Source of the DNA: Asaia sp003994335
GTDB lineage: Bacteria > Pseudomonadota > Alphaproteobacteria > Acetobacterales > Acetobacteraceae
NCBI RefSeq assembly: GCF_037151175.1
Contig: NZ_JBBCOR010000008.1
Span: forward strand, 136,347 to 200,346
Direction of reading: 5' to 3'
Length of the DNA: 64,000 nt
In this document: in pieces, positions 19,402 through 27,875 of the stretch
How the letters are laid out: each line of letters begins with the position of its first letter
How positions within the stretch are numbered: position 1 is the first letter of the stretch
The notes under the pieces: model-generated
Database searches by the model: none
What the model saw: the letters and a program-made list of their open reading frames with translations, nothing else
Told to the model about the DNA's origin: nothing
Made by a program: the position numbers and the translations under genes

Positions 19402-19741
19402 GGGGCATCGAGCATCGTCTGGATATAACTCTGTCGTATGGCAGAACTATAGCGGAACGCCGCCCATAGACGAGAGCAAAAAAGGCTGAAATCTGCCGTT
19501 GTGGGGCGCTTATGCGTCTGGTCATGGGACTCTGCCCCATACGCCACCAAAGGGCGGTCTTCCTCCGGACATCTGTTTGAGCCGAACCGGGGATCGACGA
19601 AGCTTGTCCCCTCCAAAGGTACGGGGACTCACCTCCGGAGGGTACACCCCGTCAAAGAACGGCCCTCCCCCGCAAACCTGTGTAAGCTTCAGAGGTGATC
19701 AAAAAGGTTTAACTCTCCACTTCCGGGATAGAGCCCTGATC
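19402..19741. other. 340-bp noncoding region between ftsK and rsmD with two degenerate repeats
   Basis: No gene is supported. Two direct copies of a degenerate element lie here: CCACCAAAGGGCGGTC from 19544 and CCGTCAAAGAACGGCC from 19649, 105 bases apart, each preceded by GGGACTC. The first also matches the intergenic element at 9445. The region lies upstream of ftsK and downstream of rsmD, so it should hold the ftsK promoter. Confidence 0.5.
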
Positions 19742-20296
19742 TCAGGAGGCGCGCCAGATCCGGATCTGGGCCACGCCGAAGCGGCGCTCGGTGAGCAGAG
19801 GGAGATCGACGGCGAGTTCATCCTTGACGGCGGTCTCTGCCACGATCACGGCACCGGGGGCGATCCAGCCCGTGCGGGTCAGCGCCTTGAGGGTGGCCGG
19901 GATCAGGTCCTTGCCATAGGGGGGATCGAGAAACACCAGCGAGCACGGCCTGTCAGCGCGCGGGGCACGGGTGACGTCGCAGGTCAGAACAGCGAGATCA
20001 TGGGAGTCGAAGCGGCAGGCGCGGATATTGGCCGAGATCACGGCGCGAGCGCTGCGATCCTGCTCCATGAAGGTGACGGAAGCCGCACCGCGCGAGAGGG
20101 CTTCGAGCCCGAGCGCGCCCGTGCCGGCAAAGGCATCGAGCACATGGGCGCTGCGCATGAAATCCATACCGGCCCAAGGGGCGTGGGCCAGCATGTCGAA
20201 CACGGCCTGACGTGCGCGATCCGAAGTCGGACGCGTGGTGTCGCCACGCGGGGCCTGCAGGGCAACGCCTTTGCGTTCACCACCGACGATACGCAT
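19742..20296 (-). CDS. rsmD: 16S rRNA (guanine-966-N2)-methyltransferase RsmD
   Basis: A 184-residue SAM-dependent methyltransferase that acts on 16S rRNA G966. MRIVGGERKG at the start, TRPTSDRARQAVFDML, the SAM loop LDAFAGTGALGLEALSRGA and the catalytic VFLDPPYGK (NPPY-type) motif are textbook RsmD. Its ATG overlaps the stop of the upstream pseudouridine synthase gene by one base, so the two rRNA-modification genes are coupled. Confidence 0.95.
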   Translation of the reverse strand: MRIVGGERKGVALQAPRGDTTRPTSDRARQAVFDMLAHAPWAGMDFMRSAHVLDAFAGTGALGLEALSRGAASVTFMEQDRSARAVISANIRACRFDSHDLAVLTCDVTRAPRADRPCSLVFLDPPYGKDLIPATLKALTRTGWIAPGAVIVAETAVKDELAVDLPLLTERRFGVAQIRIWRAS

Positions 20297-21096
20297 TATT
20301 CGTCTTCGGCTTCCGTGATGGCGGGGGCGGCGTCCTTCACCACGCGTTTGACGCGGCGCGGGGCGGCAGCAAGGCCAGGAATCTGCTCGCGCAGGATCTT
20401 GCCCTGAACTTCCTCGATTTCGCGCTTTTGAAGCGTGCCGAGCTGGAAGGGACCGTAGGAAACGCGGATCAGACGGCTGACATGCAGGTTGAGCCCCATC
20501 ATGACGCGACGGATTTCCCGGTTCTTGCCTTCCTGCAGGCTGACCGTCAGCCAGGCATTGTCGCCTTTCTGTGAGTCCAGACCGGCTTCGATGGGCCCAT
20601 AGCGCACGCCGTCGAATTCCGAGCCATGGGCAAGGGCGGCAAGGCGGCGTTCATCCACCACGCCGAACACGCGGACGCGGTAGCGCCGGATCCAGGCATT
20701 GGAGGGAAGCTCCAGACGACGGGCGAGCTCGCCGTCATTGGTGAGAAGGAGAAGCCCTTCGGAATTGATGTCCAGACGCCCGACGCTGACGACGCGCGGC
20801 ATGCCTTCGGGCAGGGAGTCGAAGACGGTGGGGCGGCCCTGTGGGTCACGATGGGTGGTCATCAGCCCGTCAGGCTTGTGATAGCGCCAGACGCGGGTGT
20901 GTTCCTTGCTCCCGACCACCTTGCCGTCGAGCTGGATGATATCGCCATCCTGCACGAAGGTAGCGGGGTGCTCGACCGAAGCGCCGTTCATGCGGATGCG
21001 TCCGGCCTCGATCATGCGCTCGATATCGCGTCGGCTACCAACGCCCGCGCGGGCCATCCATTTGGCGATGCGTTCGCCGCGTTGTTCTTCGGTCAT
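20296..21096 (-). CDS. RsuA/RluB-family pseudouridine synthase
   Basis: A 266-residue enzyme with an N-terminal S4 RNA-binding domain (GERIAKWMARAGVGSRRDIE, about residues 6-60) and a catalytic domain with VGRLDINSEGLLLLTNDG, whose Asp is the nucleophile, and EGKNREIRRVM. This architecture fits RluB (23S U2605), RluF or RsuA; RluB is the likeliest in alphaproteobacteria (inference). The start at 21096 (MTEEQRG) is preferred to the longer frame because it begins just before the S4 domain and overlaps the glutamine amidotransferase stop by ATGA. A basic C-terminal tail (about residues 235-266) resembles that of RluB. Confidence 0.9.
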   Translation of the reverse strand: MTEEQRGERIAKWMARAGVGSRRDIERMIEAGRIRMNGASVEHPATFVQDGDIIQLDGKVVGSKEHTRVWRYHKPDGLMTTHRDPQGRPTVFDSLPEGMPRVVSVGRLDINSEGLLLLTNDGELARRLELPSNAWIRRYRVRVFGVVDERRLAALAHGSEFDGVRYGPIEAGLDSQKGDNAWLTVSLQEGKNREIRRVMMGLNLHVSRLIRVSYGPFQLGTLQKREIEEVQGKILREQIPGLAAAPRRVKRVVKDAAPAITEAEDE

Positions 21097-21833
21097 GCTC
21101 GTCTGTCCTGTGGTGTCGCGTGTCGGGCCGCGTCGATGAATCCAGCCAATAGACGCGCATCGCCCGGATCGATAGCGAATTCCGGGTGCCACTGCACCCC
21201 CAAGGCAAAAATTCCGTCCTGTGTCTCTATCGCCTCGATCACGCCGTCAGGGGCCAGAGCACTCACCTGGAGTGCCCCAGGGTCGCGTACGCCCTGGTGA
21301 TGGGAGGAATTCACCTTCATGCTCGCCTGTCCGGTCACCCGGGACAGAAGCGTGCCCGGCAGAATGCCGACTGCATGGCCCGGCTCGTCGCGGGGATTGG
21401 GTTGCTCATGGGCGATAGGACCGGGCGCATGATCGGGTAGGTGCTGATGAAGCGCCCCACCCCAGGCGATGGCCATGAGCTGCATGCCCCCGCAAATGCC
21501 CAGGATCGGCAGACGTGCGGCACGGGCGACATGCAAATAGGCCAGCTCAGCATCAGTGCGCCCGGGCTTGAGCGTGGTCATGGGGTGCGGCCTCTCTCCA
21601 TAGAGCGCAGGATCGGGATCGAACGCGCCCCCCGTGACGACCAGACCGTCGAGGCGTGCCATAAGGGCAGCGGCGATGACAGGTTCATGAGGCAGCCCGA
21701 CGGGTAACCCGCCAGCGGCCGTGATGGCGCTGAAATAGTTCTGTCGCAGGGCGTGATAGGGGAAGCGGGAGAAGGCTTTTGGCCCACCTGGTTCGATATC
21801 GAGGGTCAGGCCAATGAGAGGCGCGCGTGTCAT
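21093..21833 (-). CDS. Class I glutamine amidotransferase, PuuD-like
   Basis: A 246-residue hydrolase of the gamma-glutamyl-gamma-aminobutyrate hydrolase (peptidase C26) group. The nucleophile elbow is GICGGMQLM with Cys114, and QWHPEF supplies catalytic His and Glu. DGLVVTGGAFDPDPALYGE is the oxyanion region typical of PuuD-like proteins. In E. coli PuuD releases GABA in putrescine breakdown, but no puu genes are present here, so the substrate is open. It is the first gene of a leftward run with the pseudouridine synthase and rsmD, and is divergent from tadA with only 75 bases between them. Confidence 0.85.
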   Translation of the reverse strand: MTRAPLIGLTLDIEPGGPKAFSRFPYHALRQNYFSAITAAGGLPVGLPHEPVIAAALMARLDGLVVTGGAFDPDPALYGERPHPMTTLKPGRTDAELAYLHVARAARLPILGICGGMQLMAIAWGGALHQHLPDHAPGPIAHEQPNPRDEPGHAVGILPGTLLSRVTGQASMKVNSSHHQGVRDPGALQVSALAPDGVIEAIETQDGIFALGVQWHPEFAIDPGDARLLAGFIDAARHATPQDRRA

Positions 21834-21908
21834 AAGGTGGATGTAAACAGGGTTTTGGGGCAAACAGAAGGCCCGATCCATGCCGCACCGAACCACGCAA
21901 CAGGAAGA

Positions 21909-22406
21909 ATGGCGTTTCCCATGCCCCGCTTTTTCAGCCACGAAGCCAGAGTTGGGATTATGGCTGATGCCCTGAACGCTGCGCGCGAGGCTGCAGGCCG
22001 GGGCGAGGTGCCGGTGGGCGCGCTGGTACTCGGCCCGGAGGGACAGGTTCTGGCCCGTGCGGCTAATGAGGTCGAAGCACGGCATGATCCTAGTGCCCAT
22101 GCGGAGATTCTGGCTATGCGCGCGGCGGCGCAAGCGTTGGGGTCGCGCTCGCTTTTGCGCTGCACGCTTGTCGTGACGTTGGAACCCTGCCCGATGTGCG
22201 CAGCGGCCATGGTGCATTTCCGGCTTGGTCGGGTGATATACGGGGCTTATGACCCCAAGGGCGGCGGGGTGGACCACGGACCACGGATTTTTGAGCAGCC
22301 CGCCTGCCTGCATCGGCCGGAAGTGATCAGCGGCGTCTGCGAGCAGGAAAATGCCGCATTGCTGAAGAAGTTTTTCATAACATTGCGGGAGTCGGGCGCT
22401 TCCTGA
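21909..22406 (+). CDS. tadA: tRNA-specific adenosine deaminase
   Basis: A 165-residue zinc enzyme that converts wobble A34 to inosine in tRNA-Arg(ACG), an essential activity. The HAE motif (His64, Glu66) gives a zinc ligand and the proton shuttle, and PCPMC supplies Cys94 and Cys97. The start at 21909 follows CAGGAAG; an in-frame ATG at 21921 is also possible. The length matches TadA once the long upstream open frame is trimmed. It reads away from the amidotransferase gene. Confidence 0.93.
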   Translation: MAFPMPRFFSHEARVGIMADALNAAREAAGRGEVPVGALVLGPEGQVLARAANEVEARHDPSAHAEILAMRAAAQALGSRSLLRCTLVVTLEPCPMCAAAMVHFRLGRVIYGAYDPKGGGVDHGPRIFEQPACLHRPEVISGVCEQENAALLKKFFITLRESGAS

Positions 22407-22513
22407 AACGGATTACCACGTTTTTACGCATGGCTATTCTGGACGAACCGAACCCCGCTTCATAAGTTCCTTTCACCACACCGCACCCTGATGGTGCCAA
22501 CGCTGGAAAGATC

Positions 22514-24076
22514 ATGACTGACGCCATGCATGTTCGTATGAAGCCTTCACGGAAAATCCGTTCTCTGGCGCTTGTTGCGGCCACCGCGCTATCGCTGGGT
22601 GCTGGCGTGACCGCTCCCGCCTGGGCCGAGGGACCGATCACCCCCCAGACGCAGCTTCAGACCCTGCCGAATTTCGTTAATCTGGTGAAGCAGGTGAAGC
22701 CTGCGGTCGTTTCCATCACCTCGCATATCCGCGCCGATGTGGCCGAGCAGGAAGAGGGCGGTGGTGGTGGCGGCCAGCAGATGCCGCAGGGCATGCCTTT
22801 CCCGTTCCCCTTCCCGTTCCAGATGATGCCGCAGCAGCAACAGCCGCATCGTACGGTCGAGGCGCGCGGTTCGGGCTTCATCATCTCCAATGATGGTTAT
22901 ATCGTCACCAACAACCATGTGGTGAATGGCGCGACCAAGGTATCGGTCACGCTGGATGATGGTACGACCCTGCCCGCCAAGATCGTGGGGCGTGACCCCA
23001 AGACCGATGTGGCGCTGCTCAAGATCAAGCCCAACGGCAAGCTGCCCTTCATCGAGCTGGGCGATTCAGACAATGTGCAGCCCGGTGAGTGGGTGGTGGC
23101 TGTGGGTAACCCGTTCGGTCTGGGCGGTACGGTCACGGCAGGTATCGTCTCTGCGCGCGGGCGTGACCTGAATGCAGGGCCGTATGACGATTTCCTCCAG
23201 ATCGATGCGCCCATCAATCACGGCAATTCCGGCGGTCCGCTCTTCAGCCAGAACGGCAAGGTCATTGGCATGAATGCCGCCATCATCTCGCCCTCGGGCG
23301 GGTCGATCGGCATTGGCTTTGCTATCCCGTCGAACACGGTCAAGAGCGTGGTGGACCAGCTTCGTACCTCAGGGCATGTGACACGCGGCTATCTGGGCGT
23401 GCTGATGCAGCGCATCTCGCCCACGCTGGCACAGGCGCTGGGTCTGAAGCCAAGCGAGCCAGGCGCACCGCCCGAGGGGGCGCTGGTGGCTCAGGTCACC
23501 AAGGGCGGTCCGGCGGACAAGGCCGGGCTGAAGAGTGGCGATGTGGTGACGGCGCTCAACGGGTCCAAGATCAAGAGCGTGCATGATCTCGTGGTCCATA
23601 CGGTGTCGATGAAGCCAGGTACGGATGCGACGCTCACCATCCTGCGCGATGGCAAGAGCCAGACCATCACCGCCAAGATCGGCAACATGCCCAAGGATGG
23701 CGAGGGGGCAGATGCCACGTCGAGCGATGACAGCGCGCAATCCGGCAGCGGCAAGATCGGAATCTCACTCGCTCCGCTCTCACGTGACATGCGTCAGCAG
23801 CTTGGGGTGGATGACACCGTCAAGGGCGCCGTGATCAGCCAGATCGTGCCTGGGTCGCCAGCAGAGCAGGCGGGTGTGCGCCCGGGTGACATCATCCAGG
23901 CCGTGGGCAATACGGCAGTCGATAATCCTCGCGCGGTGCTGACAGCCGTACGCGGTGTCATGAAGAACAAGCAGCCGGTCCTGTTGCGCGTGCTGCGCGA
24001 CGGCCAGCAGATCTTCATCGCGATCGCTCCTGCCGGCAGCGATACGGATGATGATGGCAGCGACGACGGTAACTGA
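22514..24076 (+). CDS. degP: Periplasmic HtrA/Deg family serine protease (Do-like)
   Basis: A 520-residue envelope quality-control protease and chaperone. An N-terminal signal peptide (cleavage near APAWA) is followed by a Gly/Pro/Met/Gln-rich loop (about residues 80-120), the trypsin-like domain with the triad His135 (NNHVV), Asp165 (KTDVALL) and Ser239 (GNSGGPL), and two PDZ domains (about 280-380 and 415-505). The sequence between the PDZ domains is Ser/Asp-rich, as is the C-terminal tail. E. coli DegP is sigma-E controlled; no clear sigma-E site was recognised in the 107 bases upstream. DegQ/MucD-type naming is equally possible. Confidence 0.93.
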   Translation: MTDAMHVRMKPSRKIRSLALVAATALSLGAGVTAPAWAEGPITPQTQLQTLPNFVNLVKQVKPAVVSITSHIRADVAEQEEGGGGGGQQMPQGMPFPFPFPFQMMPQQQQPHRTVEARGSGFIISNDGYIVTNNHVVNGATKVSVTLDDGTTLPAKIVGRDPKTDVALLKIKPNGKLPFIELGDSDNVQPGEWVVAVGNPFGLGGTVTAGIVSARGRDLNAGPYDDFLQIDAPINHGNSGGPLFSQNGKVIGMNAAIISPSGGSIGIGFAIPSNTVKSVVDQLRTSGHVTRGYLGVLMQRISPTLAQALGLKPSEPGAPPEGALVAQVTKGGPADKAGLKSGDVVTALNGSKIKSVHDLVVHTVSMKPGTDATLTILRDGKSQTITAKIGNMPKDGEGADATSSDDSAQSGSGKIGISLAPLSRDMRQQLGVDDTVKGAVISQIVPGSPAEQAGVRPGDIIQAVGNTAVDNPRAVLTAVRGVMKNKQPVLLRVLRDGQQIFIAIAPAGSDTDDDGSDDGN

Positions 24077-24111
24077 GAGGGCCTCCCAGGCAAGAGAACG
24101 GTCTGATGCAA

Positions 24112-24140
24112 GGGCGGGGTTTTTTGACCCCGCCCTTTTT
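24112..24140 (+). terminator. Rho-independent terminator after the HtrA gene
   Basis: GGGCGGGG (24112-24119) and CCCCGCCC (24128-24135) form a perfect 8-bp stem with a T-rich loop, followed by five Ts. It lies 36 bases after the stop codon. Confidence 0.92.
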
Positions 24141-24215
24141 GCGTTTTGTGGCGATCCACGGATCGGACGGCGCGCGGAATTTGCGGCACAGCTCCCGCTG
24201 CGGCACAGTGGAGTC

Positions 24216-24695
24216 ATGACCCGTATCTTCATTGATTCCGATGCCTGTCCGGTCAAGGACGAGGTCTATCGCGTGGCCGGACGCTATGGACTGCGCAGTT
24301 TCGTGGTGGCCAATCGCATGATCGCCCTGCCGGATTCGCCGCTGATCGAACGCGTCGTGGTCGATGCTGGGCCGGATGTGGCCGATGACTGGATCGCTGA
24401 ACATTCGGTCGAGAACGACATCGTGATCACTGCTGACATCCCGCTGGCGGCCCGCTGTGTCGAGAAAGGCGTGCATGTGATCGAGCCCAAGGGCCGCATC
24501 CTCGACGGCGATGCTATCGGTATGGCACTGGCCATGCGTAATCTCATGACCGATCTGCGTTCGGCAGGAATGATGACGCCGGGTGGTGCCTCATTCGGCA
24601 AAGCCGATCGCTCGCGCTTCCTTTCTGCGCTCGACACACTGGTGAACAAGGCCCGCAAACCCCGTCTGCGCCCGATGACCCTGCCACCCGCATAG
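24216..24695 (+). CDS. YaiI/YqxD family protein (DUF188)
   Basis: A 159-residue PIN-like protein of the DUF188 family. FIDSDACPVKDEVYRVA opens the domain with conserved Asp residues, and NDIVITADIPLAARCVEKG carries the second acidic cluster, consistent with a PIN-like nuclease fold; GGASFGKADRSRF is a conserved C-terminal block. Biological role unproven. The start (MTRIF) is chosen over the upstream open frame because the conserved domain begins at residue 4. Separated from the HtrA gene by its terminator. Confidence 0.88.
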   Translation: MTRIFIDSDACPVKDEVYRVAGRYGLRSFVVANRMIALPDSPLIERVVVDAGPDVADDWIAEHSVENDIVITADIPLAARCVEKGVHVIEPKGRILDGDAIGMALAMRNLMTDLRSAGMMTPGGASFGKADRSRFLSALDTLVNKARKPRLRPMTLPPA

Positions 24696-24825
24696 GTATC
24701 GGGCAGGCCGAGAAGGCATCGACGCTTTGCGAAGAAGGGCCTCCTTCCTGGCTTCCCCTTGATGTTTTGAGGGCGTGATATCCATCCCCGCATGGCCGGG
24801 ACAACAGGAAGCAGGAGATGGAAGA

Positions 24826-25638
24826 GTGAGGAAACTATCGTTCTGGCAGGCAGGTCAGTTGATGCAGAAGAGCTTCGACCTCAGCTTTCTCAAGCGAGCG
24901 GATGTCGTGATCCTGATTGGCGTTCTGATGGCTGTCGAGTGTCTGATTGGAGGGGCCAGACAGATAAATTCTCCTGTCACGACGCAAATCAACGGCGCTC
25001 TGCGCAATCCAGCTCTGCTCGTCCTGAGCAGCCTCGACATGATTGCAACGTGGTCTCTGGCGCTGACCGTTACCCGTGCATGGCTTACCTCCCTGCGAGG
25101 TGTTGCTCTCTGGCGGCTGGATCGCGGTGCAATGCAGTCCCTAGGTGTCAATGCCATCATACAGGCTTTTCCTGCCGGGCTGACCCTTCTGGCAGCTTCG
25201 AGGGTCAGCGATTACCTGAGTGAAAGCACAGCGTTTCCTACGAAAGCAGCTGGAACGAGCCTCCTGTGCGTTCTGGGCGTTTTCTGGATCTGGTTGACCG
25301 TACGGTGCTTCGCCATGAGCTACCTCGCCTGGGAGAGCGGAAATGCCGGCTTTCGAATTCGTCGAAGTTATGAGGCGATGAAAGGGCATGTCTGGAGCTA
25401 CATCTTCTGGAGCGGCGTTCTGACTATCCCCTTCACCCTGATCGTTGTTTTCGCGCAGAAAATTGCTGCTTTTGCTGCGCCTGGCTCATACCTGATGTGG
25501 GGGAACCTTTTCGCGGCATGCCTGATTGGGTCTGCAAACCATATCGTGTTGCGCAGCTTCGATCTGCGGTTCTTCGAGGCGCTGGAACTCGACCAACGCG
25601 CAGGATCGAAGACGGGCAATCTTTTCGGCTCATACTGA
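24826..25638 (+). CDS. Polytopic membrane protein of unknown function
   Basis: A 270-residue protein with about six hydrophobic segments, including VVILIGVLMAVECLIGG, ALLVLSSLDMIATWSLAL and GTSLLCVLGVFWIWLTVRCF, and a C-terminal soluble tail. No known family is recognised; the layout resembles the DUF975/glycerophosphoryl-type permease-like membrane proteins only loosely. The GTG at 24826 is preferred because GGAAGA precedes it; an alternative start at 24775 would add 17 hydrophilic residues, and ATG 24862 would remove 12. It is flanked by 130-140-base gaps on both sides, so it is probably monocistronic. Confidence 0.6.
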   Translation: MRKLSFWQAGQLMQKSFDLSFLKRADVVILIGVLMAVECLIGGARQINSPVTTQINGALRNPALLVLSSLDMIATWSLALTVTRAWLTSLRGVALWRLDRGAMQSLGVNAIIQAFPAGLTLLAASRVSDYLSESTAFPTKAAGTSLLCVLGVFWIWLTVRCFAMSYLAWESGNAGFRIRRSYEAMKGHVWSYIFWSGVLTIPFTLIVVFAQKIAAFAAPGSYLMWGNLFAACLIGSANHIVLRSFDLRFFEALELDQRAGSKTGNLFGSY

Positions 25639-25779
25639 CAGCCGAAACGAAAGATGGCCAAATTCTTACAGACGTGTCATGTTTTTTCTGACTGATCAGA
25701 GCGATTCTGCTTCTGTCCGTTGGACTACGGAACAGAGCAATCCGATCGAGATTTTTTGCTGACGCTCATTCATCCGGAA

Positions 25780-26628
25780 ATGACCGACACCATGAACGCT
25801 TCTCTCTCCCAGACCCCACTCCAAACGGCAACCGAGACCGCCCCCGATACCCTCCTGGCCTCGATGTTGCTCGAGGCGCGACGGACCAACAAGCCGCTGC
25901 ATACAGTTCCCGAGACCATCGTCCCGATCAATCCCAAGGCCGCCTATGCAGTGCAGGATGTCGTGGCGCGTGTATTGAGCGAAACGGGCAAGGGCGAGAT
26001 CGTGGGATGGAAAGTGGGTGCGGCCACGCCCACGGCCACCCCGTCCTGCGCACCCCTGCACAAGGCGACGGTCTTCGAAAGCGGCCATGATCTATCTCCC
26101 TCCTTCTGCCGTTTTCATGGTGCCGAGGCGGAGATTGCCTATTCCTTTGCAAAGGACCTCCCGGCCCGCAGTACCCCCTGGACGACGGAAGAGGTTGCCG
26201 AGGCAATCGGGGCCATTCATGCCGCCATCGAACTGCTCGATACCCGCTTTGTCGCGCCCGATACCCAGCATAACCTGTCGCACCTGGCTGATCAGGGCAG
26301 CCATGGTGCGCTGATCGTCGGGCGTGGTGTCACGACGTGGCGTGATTTCACCCCGACCACCCTGCCCATGACCATGCTGGTGAATGGCGACAAGCGCTAC
26401 GACCAACTGGGGGGCAACAAGGCCGGTGATCCGCTGCGTCTGCTCACCTGGCTGGCCAATCACGCGATCGAACGAGGGCGCCCTCTCCGCGCTGGCGACG
26501 TGGTAACCACCGGCTCCACCATGGGCACGCTGTTTCTGGAAGACCCCTCCGACATCTGTGTGTCGTTCGAGGGGCTTTTTCCCGTCGAGGCCCGGATTGG
26601 CAAGCCGTTCCGCAGTCAGGGAGAATGA
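25780..26628 (+). CDS. 2-keto-4-pentenoate hydratase-like (FAH superfamily) protein
   Basis: A 282-residue protein of the fumarylacetoacetase/MhpD superfamily. GWKVGAATP, FHGAEAEIAYSF (metal-binding Glu-x-Glu), AAIELLDTRF (third acidic ligand) and GDVVTTGSTMG are the expected blocks. Family members hydrate 2-keto-4-pentenoate or decarboxylate related acids in catabolism of aromatics; no other aromatic-pathway gene is nearby, so the true substrate is unknown. Two close starts exist (25780 and 25792). Confidence 0.82.
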   Translation: MTDTMNASLSQTPLQTATETAPDTLLASMLLEARRTNKPLHTVPETIVPINPKAAYAVQDVVARVLSETGKGEIVGWKVGAATPTATPSCAPLHKATVFESGHDLSPSFCRFHGAEAEIAYSFAKDLPARSTPWTTEEVAEAIGAIHAAIELLDTRFVAPDTQHNLSHLADQGSHGALIVGRGVTTWRDFTPTTLPMTMLVNGDKRYDQLGGNKAGDPLRLLTWLANHAIERGRPLRAGDVVTTGSTMGTLFLEDPSDICVSFEGLFPVEARIGKPFRSQGE

Positions 26629-26939
26629 TCGAGCGGCGGTTGACCCTGCGCGCCTGTCCTTAGCGCCAAGGCAGGCGGTAGACCCAAGGCTGTTCCGCCT
26701 TTCCTGGCGTCCTACAGGCAAACGGGAGCGCCTGCTTGGGCGTTCTGGTCGCATGTGGGCCGGGCGTTATCGCAGGCGCCCTGTCGGCCGTCATGCCGCA
26801 TCAGCGCTGCGATGATGTTCTTGGGAGACCCTCCATCAGAGAGCGTTGCAGGGAATGCTCCGTCACGCCAAGGTGATGAGCCTCCCGGCCCGGATGTTCC
26901 TAGGGTTGCCGCGCGTGCAACCCGCAATACGGACGGATC
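26629..26939. other. 311-bp noncoding region
   Basis: No gene is supported. An imperfect hairpin (GCCTGTCCTT at 26652, AAGGCAGGC at 26668) follows the hydratase-like gene and may end its transcript, although it lacks a T-run. The rest contains several short GC-rich inverted stretches, and presumably the promoter of the next gene. Confidence 0.4.
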
Positions 26940-27875
26940 ATGACCAGAAAAACCGATATTCTGATGATCGACCCGATGTCTGCCGAGTTCAACGAGCAGC
27001 TTGGATCACCTTTTCATCTGCACCCGTTCAGTACGATCGAGGCGCTGGGCGCGTTGGCCGAGCGTATCGAGGGCGTCACGACAGGCGGCGGGAGCGGCCT
27101 GCCCCGACCGATCATGGACGCCCTGCCCAATCTCAAGGTCATTTCCGTCAACGGTGTCGGGTATGACAAGGTCGATCTGGATGAGTGCCGTCGACGTGGC
27201 ATCAGGCTTGCTACCGCCCAGGGCGTGCTGACCGATGATGTGGCCGACATGGCGATAGGATTGATGCTCGACACGGTGCGCGGCATCACGGCCAGTGACC
27301 GCTTTGTCCGTGCCGGGCAATGGGGCAAGGCGCCCGTTCCGAATTCGTGGACGCTCAAAGGCAAGAAGCTTGGCATTGCCGGGTTCGGGGCGATCGGCAA
27401 GGCGGTGGCGAAGCGGGCTGCCGCCTTTGACATGACCATCGCCTATTTCAGTTCGCGCGAGCAGCCGGACACGCCGCACTATCCTTTCTATCCGGAACTG
27501 AGGGTTCTGGCCGAATGGGCCGATGTGCTCGTGCTTTGTGTGGCCGGGGGCGCGCGTTCCTATCACATGATCGACCACGCCATACTCGAAGCCCTGGGAC
27601 CAAGCGGCTTCCTGATCAATGTGGCGCGTGGCACGGTGGTGGATGAAGCCGCCCTTCTGAAGGCACTGCAAGACGGTACGATACGCGGTGCGGGGCTCGA
27701 TGTGTTCGAACAGGAGCCGCATGTGCCCGATGCATTTTACGGCCTCGAAAATGTGGTGCTTCAGGCGCATCGCGCCAGTTCCACTGTCGAGACGCGCCAT
27801 GCCATGGGGCGTCTGGTGTTCGATAATCTGGCGGCGTTCTTTCAGGGGGAGCCGCTTTTGACCCCGATTCTCTGA
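26940..27875 (+). CDS. D-isomer-specific 2-hydroxyacid dehydrogenase
   Basis: A 311-residue NAD(P)-dependent oxidoreductase of the glyoxylate/hydroxypyruvate reductase type. The cofactor loop is GIAGFGAIGKAVAKRA, the catalytic Arg lies in INVARGTVVDE, Glu in LDVFEQEP and His in LQAHRAS. The length is normal. Acetic acid bacteria have several paralogues that reduce 2-keto acids. Its 3' end overlaps the convergent aspartyl-protease-like gene by 34 bases. Confidence 0.9.
   Translation: MTRKTDILMIDPMSAEFNEQLGSPFHLHPFSTIEALGALAERIEGVTTGGGSGLPRPIMDALPNLKVISVNGVGYDKVDLDECRRRGIRLATAQGVLTDDVADMAIGLMLDTVRGITASDRFVRAGQWGKAPVPNSWTLKGKKLGIAGFGAIGKAVAKRAAAFDMTIAYFSSREQPDTPHYPFYPELRVLAEWADVLVLCVAGGARSYHMIDHAILEALGPSGFLINVARGTVVDEAALLKALQDGTIRGAGLDVFEQEPHVPDAFYGLENVVLQAHRASSTVETRHAMGRLVFDNLAAFFQGEPLLTPIL

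Noticed and set aside
18978..24500. Restriction-modification, toxin-antitoxin or other defence genes in the host part
   Set aside because: All genes in this stretch are housekeeping RNA-modification, protease and hydrolase genes; no defence domain was seen.
26701..26939. Glycine-type riboswitch before the 2-hydroxyacid dehydrogenase gene
   Set aside because: A short GGGAGACCCTCC-like stretch looked suggestive, but the conserved aptamer core could not be found.
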